Source: Hymenobacter sp. UV11
Lineage (GTDB): Bacteria > Bacteroidota > Bacteroidia > Cytophagales > Hymenobacteraceae
Assembly: GCF_004684095.1 (NCBI RefSeq)
Contig: NZ_SRII01000002.1
Span: 124,001 to 188,000 of the forward strand
Length of the DNA: 64,000 nt
Direction of reading: 5' to 3'
A program made the position numbers and the translations under genes. How positions within the stretch are numbered: the stretch's first letter is position 1; the number at the start of each line of letters is the position of its first letter. Shown piece after piece: positions 7,577-16,235 of the stretch. The notes beneath the pieces were generated by a model. That model was not told the origin of the DNA, did no database searches, and worked only from the letters and a program-made list of their open reading frames with translations.

Positions 7577-8767
7577 ATGGGTGCTATGTTGAAAAAGCTG
7601 TTTCTTTCAAAGTTCAGTCCTTTACCAAACCCACCGGCCTGCCCAGCCGTTCAGCCAAGCAAATCAGCCCCTACTTCCGTGAAGCTTTTTACCTGCACGC
7701 ACTGCGGCCAAGTGCTGTACTTTGAGAACAGCCGCTGCGAGAAATGCCAGTTTCCGCTGGGTTTTGAAGCCACGCGGCGGCAGCTGCTACCCCTGGTGCC
7801 TGAGCCCGACGGCCGCACTTTTCGCCTCTACAACGAGCCCGAGTCGCCAGCTTACGCCTACTGCGCCAACCATGAGCAGGGCGTGTGCAACTGGCTGGTG
7901 CCCACCGACAGCCCTACCCCTTTCTGCCCGGCCTGCGCCCTCAATCGCACCATCCCGGACCTAAGCCACCCCGGCTACCTGGGCCGCTGGCGCAGCCTGG
8001 AAGCGGCCAAGCACCGGCTGGTATATAGCCTGCTGTGCCTGCACCTGCCCGTAGTGAGCAAAAGTGTGTACCCGAAAGAGGGCCTGCAATTTGACTTCAA
8101 AGCTGATGAGGGCACCAACGACAGCCAGCGCGTGCTCACGGGCCACGACAATGGCCTCATTACCATAAATATAGCCGAGGCCGACGACATTGCCCGCGAG
8201 CAGGCCCGGCAGTCGATGAACGAGGTGTACCGCACGGTGCTGGGCCACTTCCGGCACGAGGTAGGCCATTACTACTGGGACCGCCTCATTGACGAGGCGC
8301 CGCCGCTGGCCGAGTTTCGGCAACTATTTGGGGATGAGCGCGCCGACTACGGCGAAGCCCTCAAGCGGCACTACGCCCAGGGCGCGCCGCCCGACTGGCC
8401 GCAGCATTTCATCAGCGCCTACGCCAGCAGCCACCCCTGGGAAGACTGGGCCGAAACCTGGGCCCACTACCTGCACATTCTCGACACGCTGCAAACCGCC
8501 AATGCCTTCGGCCTGCGCCTCGACCCGCTCGATACCAGCGTGCCGGCCAATTGGCACGCCGCTATGCAAGACCCCTATCAGCTGGCTGATTTCAAGCAGA
8601 TTATGAGCATGTGGCTACCCCTCACCTTCACCATGAACAGCCTCAACCGTAGCATGGGCCAGCCCGATTCCTACCCCTTCATCATCAGCCCGGCCGTGGC
8701 CGACAAGCTGGCCTTCATCCACCGCGTGGCGGGGGGTAGGGCCGGGGTGGCGTCGCGCCAAGAGTAG
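7577..8767 (+). CDS. zinc-ribbon, putative zinc-binding metallopeptidase (COG4307-like)
   Basis: This 396-residue protein opens with a zinc ribbon (Cys40, Cys43, Cys54, Cys57), with more Cys at 96, 104, 117 and 120. A metallopeptidase-like domain follows with HEVGH at 227-231, the downstream ERADYGEAL and HPWEDWAETWAHYLHI. The HExxH pair and downstream Glu/His fit a zinc protease. The family is usually annotated as putative zinc-binding peptidase, with no known substrate. It is divergent from the ATP-grasp/alpha-E/transglutaminase cluster and plausibly belongs to the same pathway, trimming or removing what the ATP-grasp enzyme adds; that is inference. It has no signal peptide. An ATG at 7586 is an alternative start. 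The stop codon lies inside the family B repeat. Confidence 0.9.
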   Translation: MGAMLKKLFLSKFSPLPNPPACPAVQPSKSAPTSVKLFTCTHCGQVLYFENSRCEKCQFPLGFEATRRQLLPLVPEPDGRTFRLYNEPESPAYAYCANHEQGVCNWLVPTDSPTPFCPACALNRTIPDLSHPGYLGRWRSLEAAKHRLVYSLLCLHLPVVSKSVYPKEGLQFDFKADEGTNDSQRVLTGHDNGLITINIAEADDIAREQARQSMNEVYRTVLGHFRHEVGHYYWDRLIDEAPPLAEFRQLFGDERADYGEALKRHYAQGAPPDWPQHFISAYASSHPWEDWAETWAHYLHILDTLQTANAFGLRLDPLDTSVPANWHAAMQDPYQLADFKQIMSMWLPLTFTMNSLNRSMGQPDSYPFIISPAVADKLAFIHRVAGGRAGVASRQE

Positions 8768-8876
8768 CGCGGACGCTGCGGGTCCGCGCGTGAGCATCGC
8801 GAACAGCTTGCGCCAGGGCCGTCCGGTCTCGCCTGCTCGCTTTGCTCACGCGCGGACTCGCAGCGTCCGCGCTACT
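8763..8876. repeat. family B inverted-repeat element, copy 2
   Basis: The arms (8763-8804 and 8835-8876) begin AGTAGCGCGGACGCTGCG and end with its complement, with few mismatches in the outer 30 bp. The element fills the gap between two convergent genes. TAG within its left end is the stop of the metallopeptidase gene, and TAG within its right end is the stop of the ppx-like gene. It could act as a bidirectional terminator, although no T-tract is present. Confidence 0.8.
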
Positions 8877-9822
8877 GGCCCATTAGCTCGGCCAGCAGGC
8901 CTTCTTTGAGGGCAAGTGCCGAGGTAGTAATCTGCGTGAGCCCGTAGGTGGTCAGCACGTATTTAATGATGATGCTGGCTACCACCAGCATGTCGGCGCG
9001 CATCGGGAACATGCCCGGCAGGGCCACGCGCCCGTCGTGGTCGAGGGTGAGGAGCTGCGCGAAGTAGCGCTCAAAATCGGCCACGGCCAACTGGGTGCTG
9101 GGGGGCAGGTCGGCCTCGCGGCGCACCTGGCCCACGCTCAGGTCGGCCAGCGTGTCGAAGCTGCCCGAGCTGCCTACCAGGCCAGCCAGCGGCCCAAATT
9201 CGGCCACGGCCGCCGTGAGCGGCGCCAGCTTATCGGCCAGAAACTCCAGCTCGGCCTGCACCTGCGCGCGTGGGAAAACGCCGCTAGGGTCCGGGAAAAA
9301 CTGGTCCAGCAGCCGCTGGCCGCCGATTTCGAAGCTGTGCTTCCAGAAAATCGTGTCCTCGTTGGCAATGATAAACTCGACCGAGCCGCCGCCGATGTCC
9401 ATCAGCAAGTGCCGAGCCTGGCCCAGCGGCACGGCCTGCCGAATGCCTTTGGCAATGAGCTCGGCCTCGCGCTCGCCGCCGATTACCTCGACCTGAATGC
9501 CGGTAGTGGCCAGAATGTCGCGCACCAAATCGGGGCCGTTGCGCGACACGCGCATGGCGCTGGTGGCCGTGGCGCGCACCTCCGTGGCCTGGTGCAGCTC
9601 AATCTCTTCCTTGAAGCCGCGCAGCGTTTGGAGGGCGCGGGCGTAGGGCGCGGGCATTATTTCGCCCTGGCTGATGCCGCCCTCGCCCAGGCGCACGCCC
9701 ACCTTGGTGCGCACCAGCGGGTGGGGCGGCTGGCCGGGCCGGTCTTCCACAATGAGCAGGTGGAAGGTGTTGGTACCCATGTCGATAAGGGCTAGCCGGC
9801 GGTGCAGTACGGGAGCGTGCAT
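8872..9822 (-). CDS. Ppx/GppA family phosphatase
   Basis: This 316-residue protein has the ASKHA-fold phosphatase motifs ALIDMGTNTFHLLIVE near the N-terminus, RATATSAMR and LLMDIGGGSVEFI, then SSGSFDTLADL. Family members hydrolyse inorganic polyphosphate (Ppx) or pppGpp (GppA). Sequence alone does not separate the two, and the short length lacks the C-terminal HD domain of the long E. coli Ppx. It is cytoplasmic. No polyphosphate kinase gene lies nearby. The stop codon is supplied by the end of a family B repeat shared with the convergent metallopeptidase gene. Confidence 0.93.
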   Translation of the reverse strand: MHAPVLHRRLALIDMGTNTFHLLIVEDRPGQPPHPLVRTKVGVRLGEGGISQGEIMPAPYARALQTLRGFKEEIELHQATEVRATATSAMRVSRNGPDLVRDILATTGIQVEVIGGEREAELIAKGIRQAVPLGQARHLLMDIGGGSVEFIIANEDTIFWKHSFEIGGQRLLDQFFPDPSGVFPRAQVQAELEFLADKLAPLTAAVAEFGPLAGLVGSSGSFDTLADLSVGQVRREADLPPSTQLAVADFERYFAQLLTLDHDGRVALPGMFPMRADMLVVASIIIKYVLTTYGLTQITTSALALKEGLLAELMGQ

Positions 9823-9930
9823 AAGAAATAAAACTGCGGGTAGGAAGGCTTGGCCGGGCCGGTGCAGCGCCGCAAGATACGGCCGGGCCTAGCTCACAAC
9901 GCCGCCGCCGCTGGCGCCGTAAACTCAACT

Positions 9931-10239
9931 ATGGCCGATACTCCGCTCGTTTCTACCAAGAAATGTCCCTTTTGTCAGCAGTGGTCGGAATGGCAGTTGC
10001 AGCCCACCGACCGCTGCACTCACTGCGGCCAGCTGCTCGACCCGCAGGCCCACCACCGCGCTCAGCAAGCCACGGATGCTACCCACAAAAAAGGGCAGTT
10101 TGCGGTGCGCCTTATTCAGATAAACCCCGAAGACGGAGCCGTGCTGCGCTTTCTGAAGTGGATAGTTCGCGGCGGGCAATTGCTTTTTATGGCGCTGCTC
10201 GGGCTCTTTGTGTGGATAGCGACGGCCGTGGCCGCTTAG
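9931..10239 (+). CDS. small zinc-ribbon protein with C-terminal membrane helix
   Basis: This 102-residue protein begins with a zinc ribbon (KKCPFCQQWSEW...RCTHCGQLL, two CxxC pairs) and ends in a hydrophobic helix (about residues 78-100, GGQLLFMALLGLFVWIATAVAA). It is probably a tail-anchored inner-membrane protein. The start at ATG 9931 gives a natural N-terminus (MADTPLVSTKKCPFC). The next gene begins with a GTG only 2 nt after its stop, suggesting translational coupling. Function unknown. Confidence 0.75.
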   Translation: MADTPLVSTKKCPFCQQWSEWQLQPTDRCTHCGQLLDPQAHHRAQQATDATHKKGQFAVRLIQINPEDGAVLRFLKWIVRGGQLLFMALLGLFVWIATAVAA

Positions 10240-10241
10240 CT

Positions 10242-10613
10242 GTGGGTTGGGCTACGGGGCTGCGCCACCCACTGTTTGGGGCTGCTGCGCTGCTTTACAG
10301 TGGGTTATACGTAAACAAGCACTGGCTACACTGGCCCCTACCCCCGGCCGTGACGTCGTACCTGGGCGACCTACTCAGCCTGCCGCTCATGCTGAGCCTG
10401 GCGCTGGCGGCGCACCGGCTGCTCATCGACCGCACCGGGGCGCTACCGGTGGCGTGGCTGGCCGGGGCGTGGCTGCTGGTGGCCAGCTGGTTTGAGGTGC
10501 TGCTGCCGCTGTGGTCGGACCAAGCCGTGGCCGACCCGCTCGATGTGCTGGCTTATGCGCTGGGCACCTTGGGCTTTCACCAGTGGCTCAACCGGCCGCC
10601 TACCCCCGGCTAG
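10242..10613 (+). CDS. small integral membrane protein, GTG start
   Basis: This 123-residue hydrophobic protein has about three to four membrane segments (GAAALLYSGLYV, SLPLMLSLALAAHRLLI, VAWLAGAWLLVASWFEVLLP, ending with LGFHQWLNR). No ATG is available after the upstream stop. The GTG at 10242, two bases downstream of the previous stop, is the natural start; longer readings of this frame would overlap the zinc-ribbon gene. I do not recognise the family. It ends 6 bp from the stop of a convergent methyltransferase gene. Confidence 0.65.
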   Translation: MGWATGLRHPLFGAAALLYSGLYVNKHWLHWPLPPAVTSYLGDLLSLPLMLSLALAAHRLLIDRTGALPVAWLAGAWLLVASWFEVLLPLWSDQAVADPLDVLAYALGTLGFHQWLNRPPTPG

Positions 10614-10619
10614 CCCTGC

Positions 10620-11510
10620 CTACGTGGCAAACCGGCAGAACGTGCCCAGCGGCAGCTTGCGCTGGCCCGCGTCGTGCAGGTAGATTTCGCCCAGCTCGCG
10701 CACGGCTTTTTTGCCGGGGAAAATGGCCTGGGTGAGGTTGTCCAGAATGAGCGCCGAGAAGCCCAGCGAGTACAGGTTCACCACGAAAAAATGGTCCTCG
10801 GGGTCGAGCAGCTGCTGGCTGAGCTTGAGCAGCTCATTGAGCTCGTCTTCGAGCTGCCACTTCTCGCCGTTGGGGCCGCGGCCGTAGGCGGGCGGGTCCA
10901 GGATGAGGCCCTGGTACTTGCTGCCGCGCTTCACCTCGCGGCGCACGTATTTCATGGCGTCTTCCACCAGCCAGCGCACGCCGTCGAGCTGGCTAGCCTC
11001 CATGTTGTCACGGGCCCAGAAATTGACCTGCTTCACCGAGTCGAGGTGCGTGACGTCGGCGCCGCCGGCGCGGGCGGCCAGCGTGGCCGCGCCGGTGTAG
11101 GCAAACAGGTTGAGCACGCGCGGCAGGGTAGCGCGGCGCGCTTTGGTCTGGTTGTAAATGAATTGCCAGTTGGGGTCCTGCTCCGGAAACAGCCCCACGT
11201 GCTTGAACGACGACAGCCCCAGCCGAAACTTCAGCTTCAGGCCGCCGGGGCGTTCGTAGGCAATAACCCACTGCTCGGGCATACCTTTCTGGAGGCTCCA
11301 CTGGCCCTTTTCGGTGCTGCCGGGGGCGCGGGCAAAGGTGGCGTCGGCTTGGTGCCACTCGGTGGGGGGTAGGGCCGGGTCCCAGATGGCCTGCGGCTCG
11401 GGGCGCGCCAGCACGTACTTGCCAAAGCGCTCCAGCTTCTGAAAATTGCCGCTGTCGAGCAACTCGTAGTCGGGCCAGGGAGAGGTAGTGAGAAAATCGT
11501 ACACGAGCAA
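10620..11510 (-). CDS. class I SAM-dependent methyltransferase, RlmI/RlmK-like (COG1092)
   Basis: This protein of about 296 residues starts with the family's ELLDSGNFQKLERFGKYVLARP segment. It carries the SAM-binding motif VLNLFAYTGAATLAARAGGADVTHLD and the catalytic LILDPPAYGRG. Such enzymes mostly methylate cytosine C5 or guanine N7/N2 of 23S rRNA; the exact target here is not determinable. No ATG is available. The frame starts with TTG at 11510 or GTG at 11504, and either is possible. It converges on the small membrane protein gene with 6 bp between stops. Confidence 0.88.
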   Translation of the reverse strand: MLVYDFLTTSPWPDYELLDSGNFQKLERFGKYVLARPEPQAIWDPALPPTEWHQADATFARAPGSTEKGQWSLQKGMPEQWVIAYERPGGLKLKFRLGLSSFKHVGLFPEQDPNWQFIYNQTKARRATLPRVLNLFAYTGAATLAARAGGADVTHLDSVKQVNFWARDNMEASQLDGVRWLVEDAMKYVRREVKRGSKYQGLILDPPAYGRGPNGEKWQLEDELNELLKLSQQLLDPEDHFFVVNLYSLGFSALILDNLTQAIFPGKKAVRELGEIYLHDAGQRKLPLGTFCRFAT

Positions 11511-11708
11511 AAAGCGGGTTTAACGGGTGCCTGGCCACGGGCCGGACCGGCAAAGGTCGGGCAGCCAGCTGAAAAATGCGGAATGCCCGAATATTTTCTA
11601 AACTACCCCAGCCCGATTGCGTAAACACACCAGAACCCGGCCGCTGGTAAAGCAAGCGGCTGGCTGTTAAAAAATTGACTCTTCAGAACTTAATTTAAAC
11701 TTCATTTT

Positions 11709-12218
11709 ATGGCTACTACCCTCGCCAAACCAGCTCTGTTGCACACGCCGTCAGACCTTGATGAAACCGGCCGCGCCAAACTAAGCGACAGCCTGAACAT
11801 CCTGGTTTCGGACTTCTTTGCGCTTTACATCAAAACCAAGAATTACCACTGGCATATGAGCGGTCGCCACTTCCGCGACTACCACCTGCTGCTGGACGAG
11901 CAGGCTGACCAGATTTTTGCCGTTATCGACCCCACCGCCGAGCGCGTACGCAAATTAGGCTACCCCACCGTGCATTCGGTAGGTGAAATCGGCCGCAAGC
12001 AGCGCGTGAAGGATAACGACGACATCTATGAGGACCCCAAAGACATGCTCGTAGACCTGATGAACGAAAACCGCACGCTGGCTAAAAACATGCGTGCCAC
12101 CCACGAAATCGCCGACGATATCAACGACGTAGCCACTGCCAGCCTGCTGGAAGTGTACATCGACGAAGCCGAGCGCCGTGCCTGGTTCCTGTTCGAAGCT
12201 ACCCGCGACGTAAACTAA
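11709..12218 (+). CDS. dps: Dps-type ferritin-like DNA-protection protein
   Basis: This 169-residue protein has the Dps ferroxidase signature KTKNYHWHMSGRHFRDYHLL and LDEQADQIF, with the conserved His and Asp/Glu ligands. The dodecameric family oxidises and stores iron, consumes peroxide and can coat DNA in stationary phase. It is cytoplasmic. The gene is a single cistron closed by a strong terminator (12240-12284). Codon use is that of a well-expressed gene. The upstream spacer is AT-rich, but I see no clear promoter box. Confidence 0.95.
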   Translation: MATTLAKPALLHTPSDLDETGRAKLSDSLNILVSDFFALYIKTKNYHWHMSGRHFRDYHLLLDEQADQIFAVIDPTAERVRKLGYPTVHSVGEIGRKQRVKDNDDIYEDPKDMLVDLMNENRTLAKNMRATHEIADDINDVATASLLEVYIDEAERRAWFLFEATRDVN

Positions 12219-12239
12219 GCTGCTGCTACGTAGCGCTAT

Positions 12240-12284
12240 AAAAAGGCGGGCTGGTCGGTAATTACCGACCAGCCCGCCTTTTTT
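12240..12284. terminator. rho-independent terminator after dps (bidirectional)
   Basis: A perfect stem with AAAAGGCGGGCTGGTCGGTA and its complement around the central AT is flanked by an A-run on the left and a T-run on the right. It can serve both dps and the convergent SDR gene. Confidence 0.93.
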
Positions 12285-12303
12285 GCGTGGGCTAGTGCCA
12301 GGC

Positions 12304-13308
12304 CTACGGCTGGCCACCACCACCGGCCGAGCCGTACACCTGCCCGGTGGCATAGCTGGCGTCGCTGGCGGCCAGCTGCACGTAGATGGAGGCCAGTTCG
12401 GCGGGCTGACCCGGCCGGCCCATGGGCGTTTTGCCACCAAACTCCTTGAGGTTTTCCTGGGTCGAGCCGCCGGCCACTTGCAAGGGTGTCCAGATGGGGC
12501 CGGGCGCCACGCCGTTTACCCGAATGCCCTTGGGCGCGAGCTGCTTGGCCAGCGACTTCACGTAGTTCATGGTCGCGGCCTTGGTCTGGGCGTAGTCGTA
12601 CAGGTTCGGCGAGGGGTCGTAGGCCTGCTCCGACGTAGTGCCGATAATGGCCGAGCCGGGCGGCATGTGCGGCAGCGCAGCCTTGATAATCCAGAACGGC
12701 GCGTAGATGTTAGTCTTCATCGTGGCGTCGAAGTCCTCAGTCGACAGGTCCAGAATCGACTGGTGCTGCTGCTGCCGGCCGGCGTTGCTGACCACGATAT
12801 CGAGCCCGCCGAGCTGGCGTACGGTTTCGGCTACCAGCTTCTGGCAAAAAGCCTCTTCGCGCAAATCGCCCGGAATGGCCACGCCCTTGCGGCCGGCAGC
12901 TTTAATAAGCGCAATGACTTCTTTGGCGTCGGCCTCCTCGGCTGGCAGGTAGTTGATGGCCACATCGGCGCCCTCGCGGGCGTAGGCGATGGCAGCGGCG
13001 CGGCCCATGCCCGAGTCGCCACCCGTGATGAGGGCCTTGCGCCCGGCCAGGCGGCCCGAGCCCTTATAGCTGGTTTCGCCGTGGTCGGGGCGGGGCGTCA
13101 TCTGGCTGGCCAGCCCCGGAAAGGGCTGCGACTGCCTCTGAAAGGGCGGCCGGGGATATTTGGTGGTGGGGTCCACGAGCGGCGCGGCCGTCGGCGTGGG
13201 CGTTGCGTCGCCCGTAGCGGCCAGCACCGGCGATACGGCGGCGGCCGCCAGGCTGGCCCCCAGGCCGCCCAGAATCTGGCGGCGGCTGAGGTTATGTTCG
13301 GTATCCAT
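12304..13308 (-). CDS. Tat-exported SDR family oxidoreductase
   Basis: This 334-residue protein has a twin-arginine leader (LSRRQILGGLGASLAAAAV, Arg9-Arg10) and then a classical short-chain dehydrogenase. TGGDSGMG at 95-102 is the nucleotide motif, and the conserved VVSNAG, Ser in IIGTTSEQA, YAQTK (Tyr and Lys) and NGVAPGPIWTPLQV follow. It resembles the YhdF/YghA-type SDR group that carries a long N-terminal extension (PFQRQSQPFPGLASQMTPRPDHGE). The Tat leader implies it folds with NAD(P) in the cytoplasm and is then exported. Its substrate is unknown. It is convergent with dps across a shared terminator. Confidence 0.93.
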   Translation of the reverse strand: MDTEHNLSRRQILGGLGASLAAAAVSPVLAATGDATPTPTAAPLVDPTTKYPRPPFQRQSQPFPGLASQMTPRPDHGETSYKGSGRLAGRKALITGGDSGMGRAAAIAYAREGADVAINYLPAEEADAKEVIALIKAAGRKGVAIPGDLREEAFCQKLVAETVRQLGGLDIVVSNAGRQQQHQSILDLSTEDFDATMKTNIYAPFWIIKAALPHMPPGSAIIGTTSEQAYDPSPNLYDYAQTKAATMNYVKSLAKQLAPKGIRVNGVAPGPIWTPLQVAGGSTQENLKEFGGKTPMGRPGQPAELASIYVQLAASDASYATGQVYGSAGGGGQP

Positions 13309-13623
13309 AATGAGGTTTACTTTTTTGAAGAGTTGCCGGGAGCATAAAACGGCCCGTCTGGCAGTGTCGCCCTACCCCCGCTTGCGTGCGCAAGCCAGGC
13401 ATTTTGCCCGAGGCAGATAAGCGCTCATACGCCGCTAAAAACCCACGGTTGCTACAGTGGAGCTTGCTTACGTGGAGCTTATTTGCTGCGTCTGGCTCCT
13501 GTCAGTACACTTTCGGCGCAATAAAGCGGCATTGCTGCAGCCGCCAGTGGCTTCAAAGCAAAAACCCCCGGCCCCTCGGCATAAACCGGGAGGCCAGGGG
13601 TTTTGGAGGGGGTAGGGCGCTGC
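13309..13623. other. intergenic region between SDR and GH2 genes
   Basis: This 315-bp gap contains a CCCTACCCCC word (about 13371-13380), a repeated GTGGAGCTT pair near 13460-13480 and the terminator at 13561-13604. No gene is supported. Confidence 0.6.
13561..13604. terminator. terminator downstream of the GH2 gene
   Basis: AAAACCCC(C)GGCCCCTCGG pairs with CCGGGAGGCCAGGGGTTTT with a few bulges and is flanked by A- and T-runs. It lies 20 bp after the stop of the leftward beta-galactosidase. Confidence 0.8.
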
Positions 13624-16068
13624 TTACTTCGCCGAAGTCAGCTGCAAGGTGCCGTCTTTCAGGCCGGCGGCCGTGGCCTTCACCTGCACCGCGCCGGGTG
13701 CCTCGCCAGCCTGCACAATGGCCACGAGCTGCCCCCGAAACGCGTGCATCTGCGGCAGCTGGAATGGCTCCAGGCAGGTAGCGTCGCCGTTGCCGATGGC
13801 GCGGAAGCGGCCCGCGCCGCCTACCGTAAAGTGTAGCTGCTGGGTGGCTTCGGGGCAGAGGTTGCCCCGGGCGTCTTCCACGCGTGCGGTGATGTAGGCC
13901 AGGTCTTCACCGTCGGCGGCCAGCTTGGTGTGGTCGGTAGTCAGCTTGATGTGGTGGGGCGCGCCGGCCGTGCGTACTTCCTCGGTGCCAATTTCCTTGC
14001 CCTGGGCATCATAGGCCACTACCTTGATAGTGCCGGGCTGATACACCACATCGCGCCACTCCAGGCGGTAGCGGGTTTGGGGGTCGGCGGTGGTGGTTTT
14101 GGTCTGGCGGCCCTGGCTTTTGCCGTTCACAAAGAGCTCGGCCGAGGTGCCGTTGGTGTAGCAGAACACGGGCGTGACCTGGCCCTCACGGCCGGGCCAG
14201 GTCCAGTGCGGCAGCAGGTGCACGGTGGCCTGGGTGGGGTTCCACTTGGCGCGGTAGAGGTAGTAGCGGTCCTTGGGCTGGCTGGCCAGGTCCAGAATAC
14301 CAAAGTAGGAGCTGTGCGAGGGCCACTTCTCATCGTAAGGCGTGGGCTCGCCGAGGTAGTCGAAGCCCGTCCACACAAACTCACCAGCCACGTAGGGGTA
14401 GTCGTCCTGGGCCGTGAACTCAATGTCCGGAATCTGCGACCAGCGGCAGGCCTCCAGGTCGTAGGAAGACGATTGGTTGTCGGGGTACTGCTTGTCCTTA
14501 GCCAGCACCACCGGAAACTTATACACCCCGCGCGAGCTCACGGTGGAGGCCGTTTCGGTGCCCAGCAAGAAACCCTGCGGCAGCTTGGCAATGGCCTCGG
14601 GGTAGCGGGCGGGCTTGTAGTTGAAGCCCGGAATGTCGAGCGCCGCCGCAAAGCCGTATTTAAAGTCGTCTTCGAAGCGGTCCATGCCGGCCGTTACGGG
14701 GCGGGTAGGGTCCTCGCGGTGCACAATGTCCTGCAGCTTCTTCACTAGGACGGGGCCCTCGGGCGTGCTCTGGTCGGGCACCTCGTTGCCGATGCTCCAC
14801 ATAATGGCCGACGGGTGGTTGCGGTCGCGGTGCACCATGTTGGTGAGGTCCTTCTCCACCCACTGGTCGAAGTACTGGCTGTAGCCGTTCTTCACCTTGG
14901 GCGCCTTCCACTCGTCAAACGACTCCACCATCACCATAAAGCCCAGCTCGTCGCAGAGCGTCATCAGCTCAGGCGCGGGCATGTTGTGCGAAGTCCGGAT
15001 GGCATCGCAGCCCATGTCCTTTAACAGTGTAAGCTGGTGGCGCAGCGCGGCCGTATTCACGGCCGTGCCCAGCGGCCCGAGGTCATGGTGGTTGCACACG
15101 CCCTTAAACTTGCGCGGCTGCCCATTGAGCGAGAAGCCTTTGTCCTTCTCAAACTTGAAGCTGCGAATACCAAACGGCGTTTTATACGTGTCCTGCACCG
15201 CCGCACCGGCCAGCAGCTTCGACTCGGCGCGGTAGAGCACCGGCGTTTCGGGCGACCATAATTTGGGCGCTTTCACCTCGAACGTCTGCTCGACTTCGGC
15301 CCCCGAAACGGGGGTAGTGGCCGTGGCCACCACGCGGCCGGCGGCGTCGTGCAGCTCGGTTTGCAGCTTCAGGCCGGTGGTGCCGGCCGGGGCTTCCACC
15401 TTCGTGCGCAGCTTCACGGTGGCGGCTTCGGCCGTGATGGTGGGGGTAGTAACGTAGGTGCCCCACACCGGCACGTGGGCGCCCTGGGTCATGATGAGGT
15501 GCACGTTGCGGTACAGGCCCGCGCCGGGGTACCACCGCGAGGCTTCGGGCTGATTTTCGAGGCGCACGGCCAGCGTGTTGGGGCCACTGGTGCGCAGGTA
15601 GGGCGTGATATCGACCGAAAACGAGTTGTAGCCATAGGGCCAGAACATGGCTTCCTTGCCGTTGATGTACACCCGCGCGTTGCTCATGGCGCCATCGAAC
15701 AGCAGCACCGCCTGGCTACCCTTGCCCAGCTTGGGTATGGCCAGCGCGCGCCGGTACCAGCCCACGCCCACGAAGGGCAGCCCGCCCGTGCGGCCAGACT
15801 TCAGCGTAGCCTTGTTCTCGCCATTTTGCTCGATTTTCACGACCTGAGCATCATTTTGGCCATCAAACGGCCCCGTAATGGCCCAGTCGTGCGGGATGCG
15901 GACGGTCTGCCACTTGGCGTCGTTGAGGTCAGGCTTGGCGCCGTTGGGCTGCTCACCTTTGGTGAATTTCCAGTTAGTAGTCAGCAGGGTTTCCTGGCGG
16001 CTCTGGGCGGCGGCGGGCAGGCTGGCGGCCAGCAGCAGCGCGGCGGCCAAGGGTTTAGCAAAGGGCAT
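13624..16068 (-). CDS. secreted glycoside hydrolase family 2 beta-galactosidase-like enzyme
   Basis: This 814-residue protein has a signal peptide (residues 1-22, ending PAAAQS). An N-terminal jelly-roll sugar-binding domain covers about 25-200, an immunoglobulin-like domain about 205-300 and a TIM barrel about 305-600. Acid/base Glu429 lies in WSIGNEVPDQ and nucleophile Glu505 in LLGTETAS. Two C-terminal domains (about 690-814) follow. The family removes terminal beta-galactosides or related sugars, and the leader places it in the periplasm or outside. No SusC/D pair adjoins it, so it is not part of an obvious polysaccharide locus. The length is normal for Bacteroidota GH2 enzymes. Exact specificity is unresolved. 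Confidence 0.92.
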   Translation of the reverse strand: MPFAKPLAAALLLAASLPAAAQSRQETLLTTNWKFTKGEQPNGAKPDLNDAKWQTVRIPHDWAITGPFDGQNDAQVVKIEQNGENKATLKSGRTGGLPFVGVGWYRRALAIPKLGKGSQAVLLFDGAMSNARVYINGKEAMFWPYGYNSFSVDITPYLRTSGPNTLAVRLENQPEASRWYPGAGLYRNVHLIMTQGAHVPVWGTYVTTPTITAEAATVKLRTKVEAPAGTTGLKLQTELHDAAGRVVATATTPVSGAEVEQTFEVKAPKLWSPETPVLYRAESKLLAGAAVQDTYKTPFGIRSFKFEKDKGFSLNGQPRKFKGVCNHHDLGPLGTAVNTAALRHQLTLLKDMGCDAIRTSHNMPAPELMTLCDELGFMVMVESFDEWKAPKVKNGYSQYFDQWVEKDLTNMVHRDRNHPSAIMWSIGNEVPDQSTPEGPVLVKKLQDIVHREDPTRPVTAGMDRFEDDFKYGFAAALDIPGFNYKPARYPEAIAKLPQGFLLGTETASTVSSRGVYKFPVVLAKDKQYPDNQSSSYDLEACRWSQIPDIEFTAQDDYPYVAGEFVWTGFDYLGEPTPYDEKWPSHSSYFGILDLASQPKDRYYLYRAKWNPTQATVHLLPHWTWPGREGQVTPVFCYTNGTSAELFVNGKSQGRQTKTTTADPQTRYRLEWRDVVYQPGTIKVVAYDAQGKEIGTEEVRTAGAPHHIKLTTDHTKLAADGEDLAYITARVEDARGNLCPEATQQLHFTVGGAGRFRAIGNGDATCLEPFQLPQMHAFRGQLVAIVQAGEAPGAVQVKATAAGLKDGTLQLTSAK

Positions 16069-16235
16069 GGGAAGGGTAGAAGCGGCGTAAAAGACAGTGT
16101 GTAATAAGAGAAGGCAAGTTACGCCAGCCGGGCGCGGCCGGGCTTCGGCGCGTAATTGCTACGGTTTGGAGGGCCGGGTTGGCAGTTGGCCGGGTGGGGC
16201 TTCGGTACTGGGCCACAAAGCCCTAGCTTTACGTG

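Noticed and set aside
12283..13347. 354-residue frame antisense to the SDR gene
   Set aside because: A high-GC shadow; the SDR on the other strand has all motifs.
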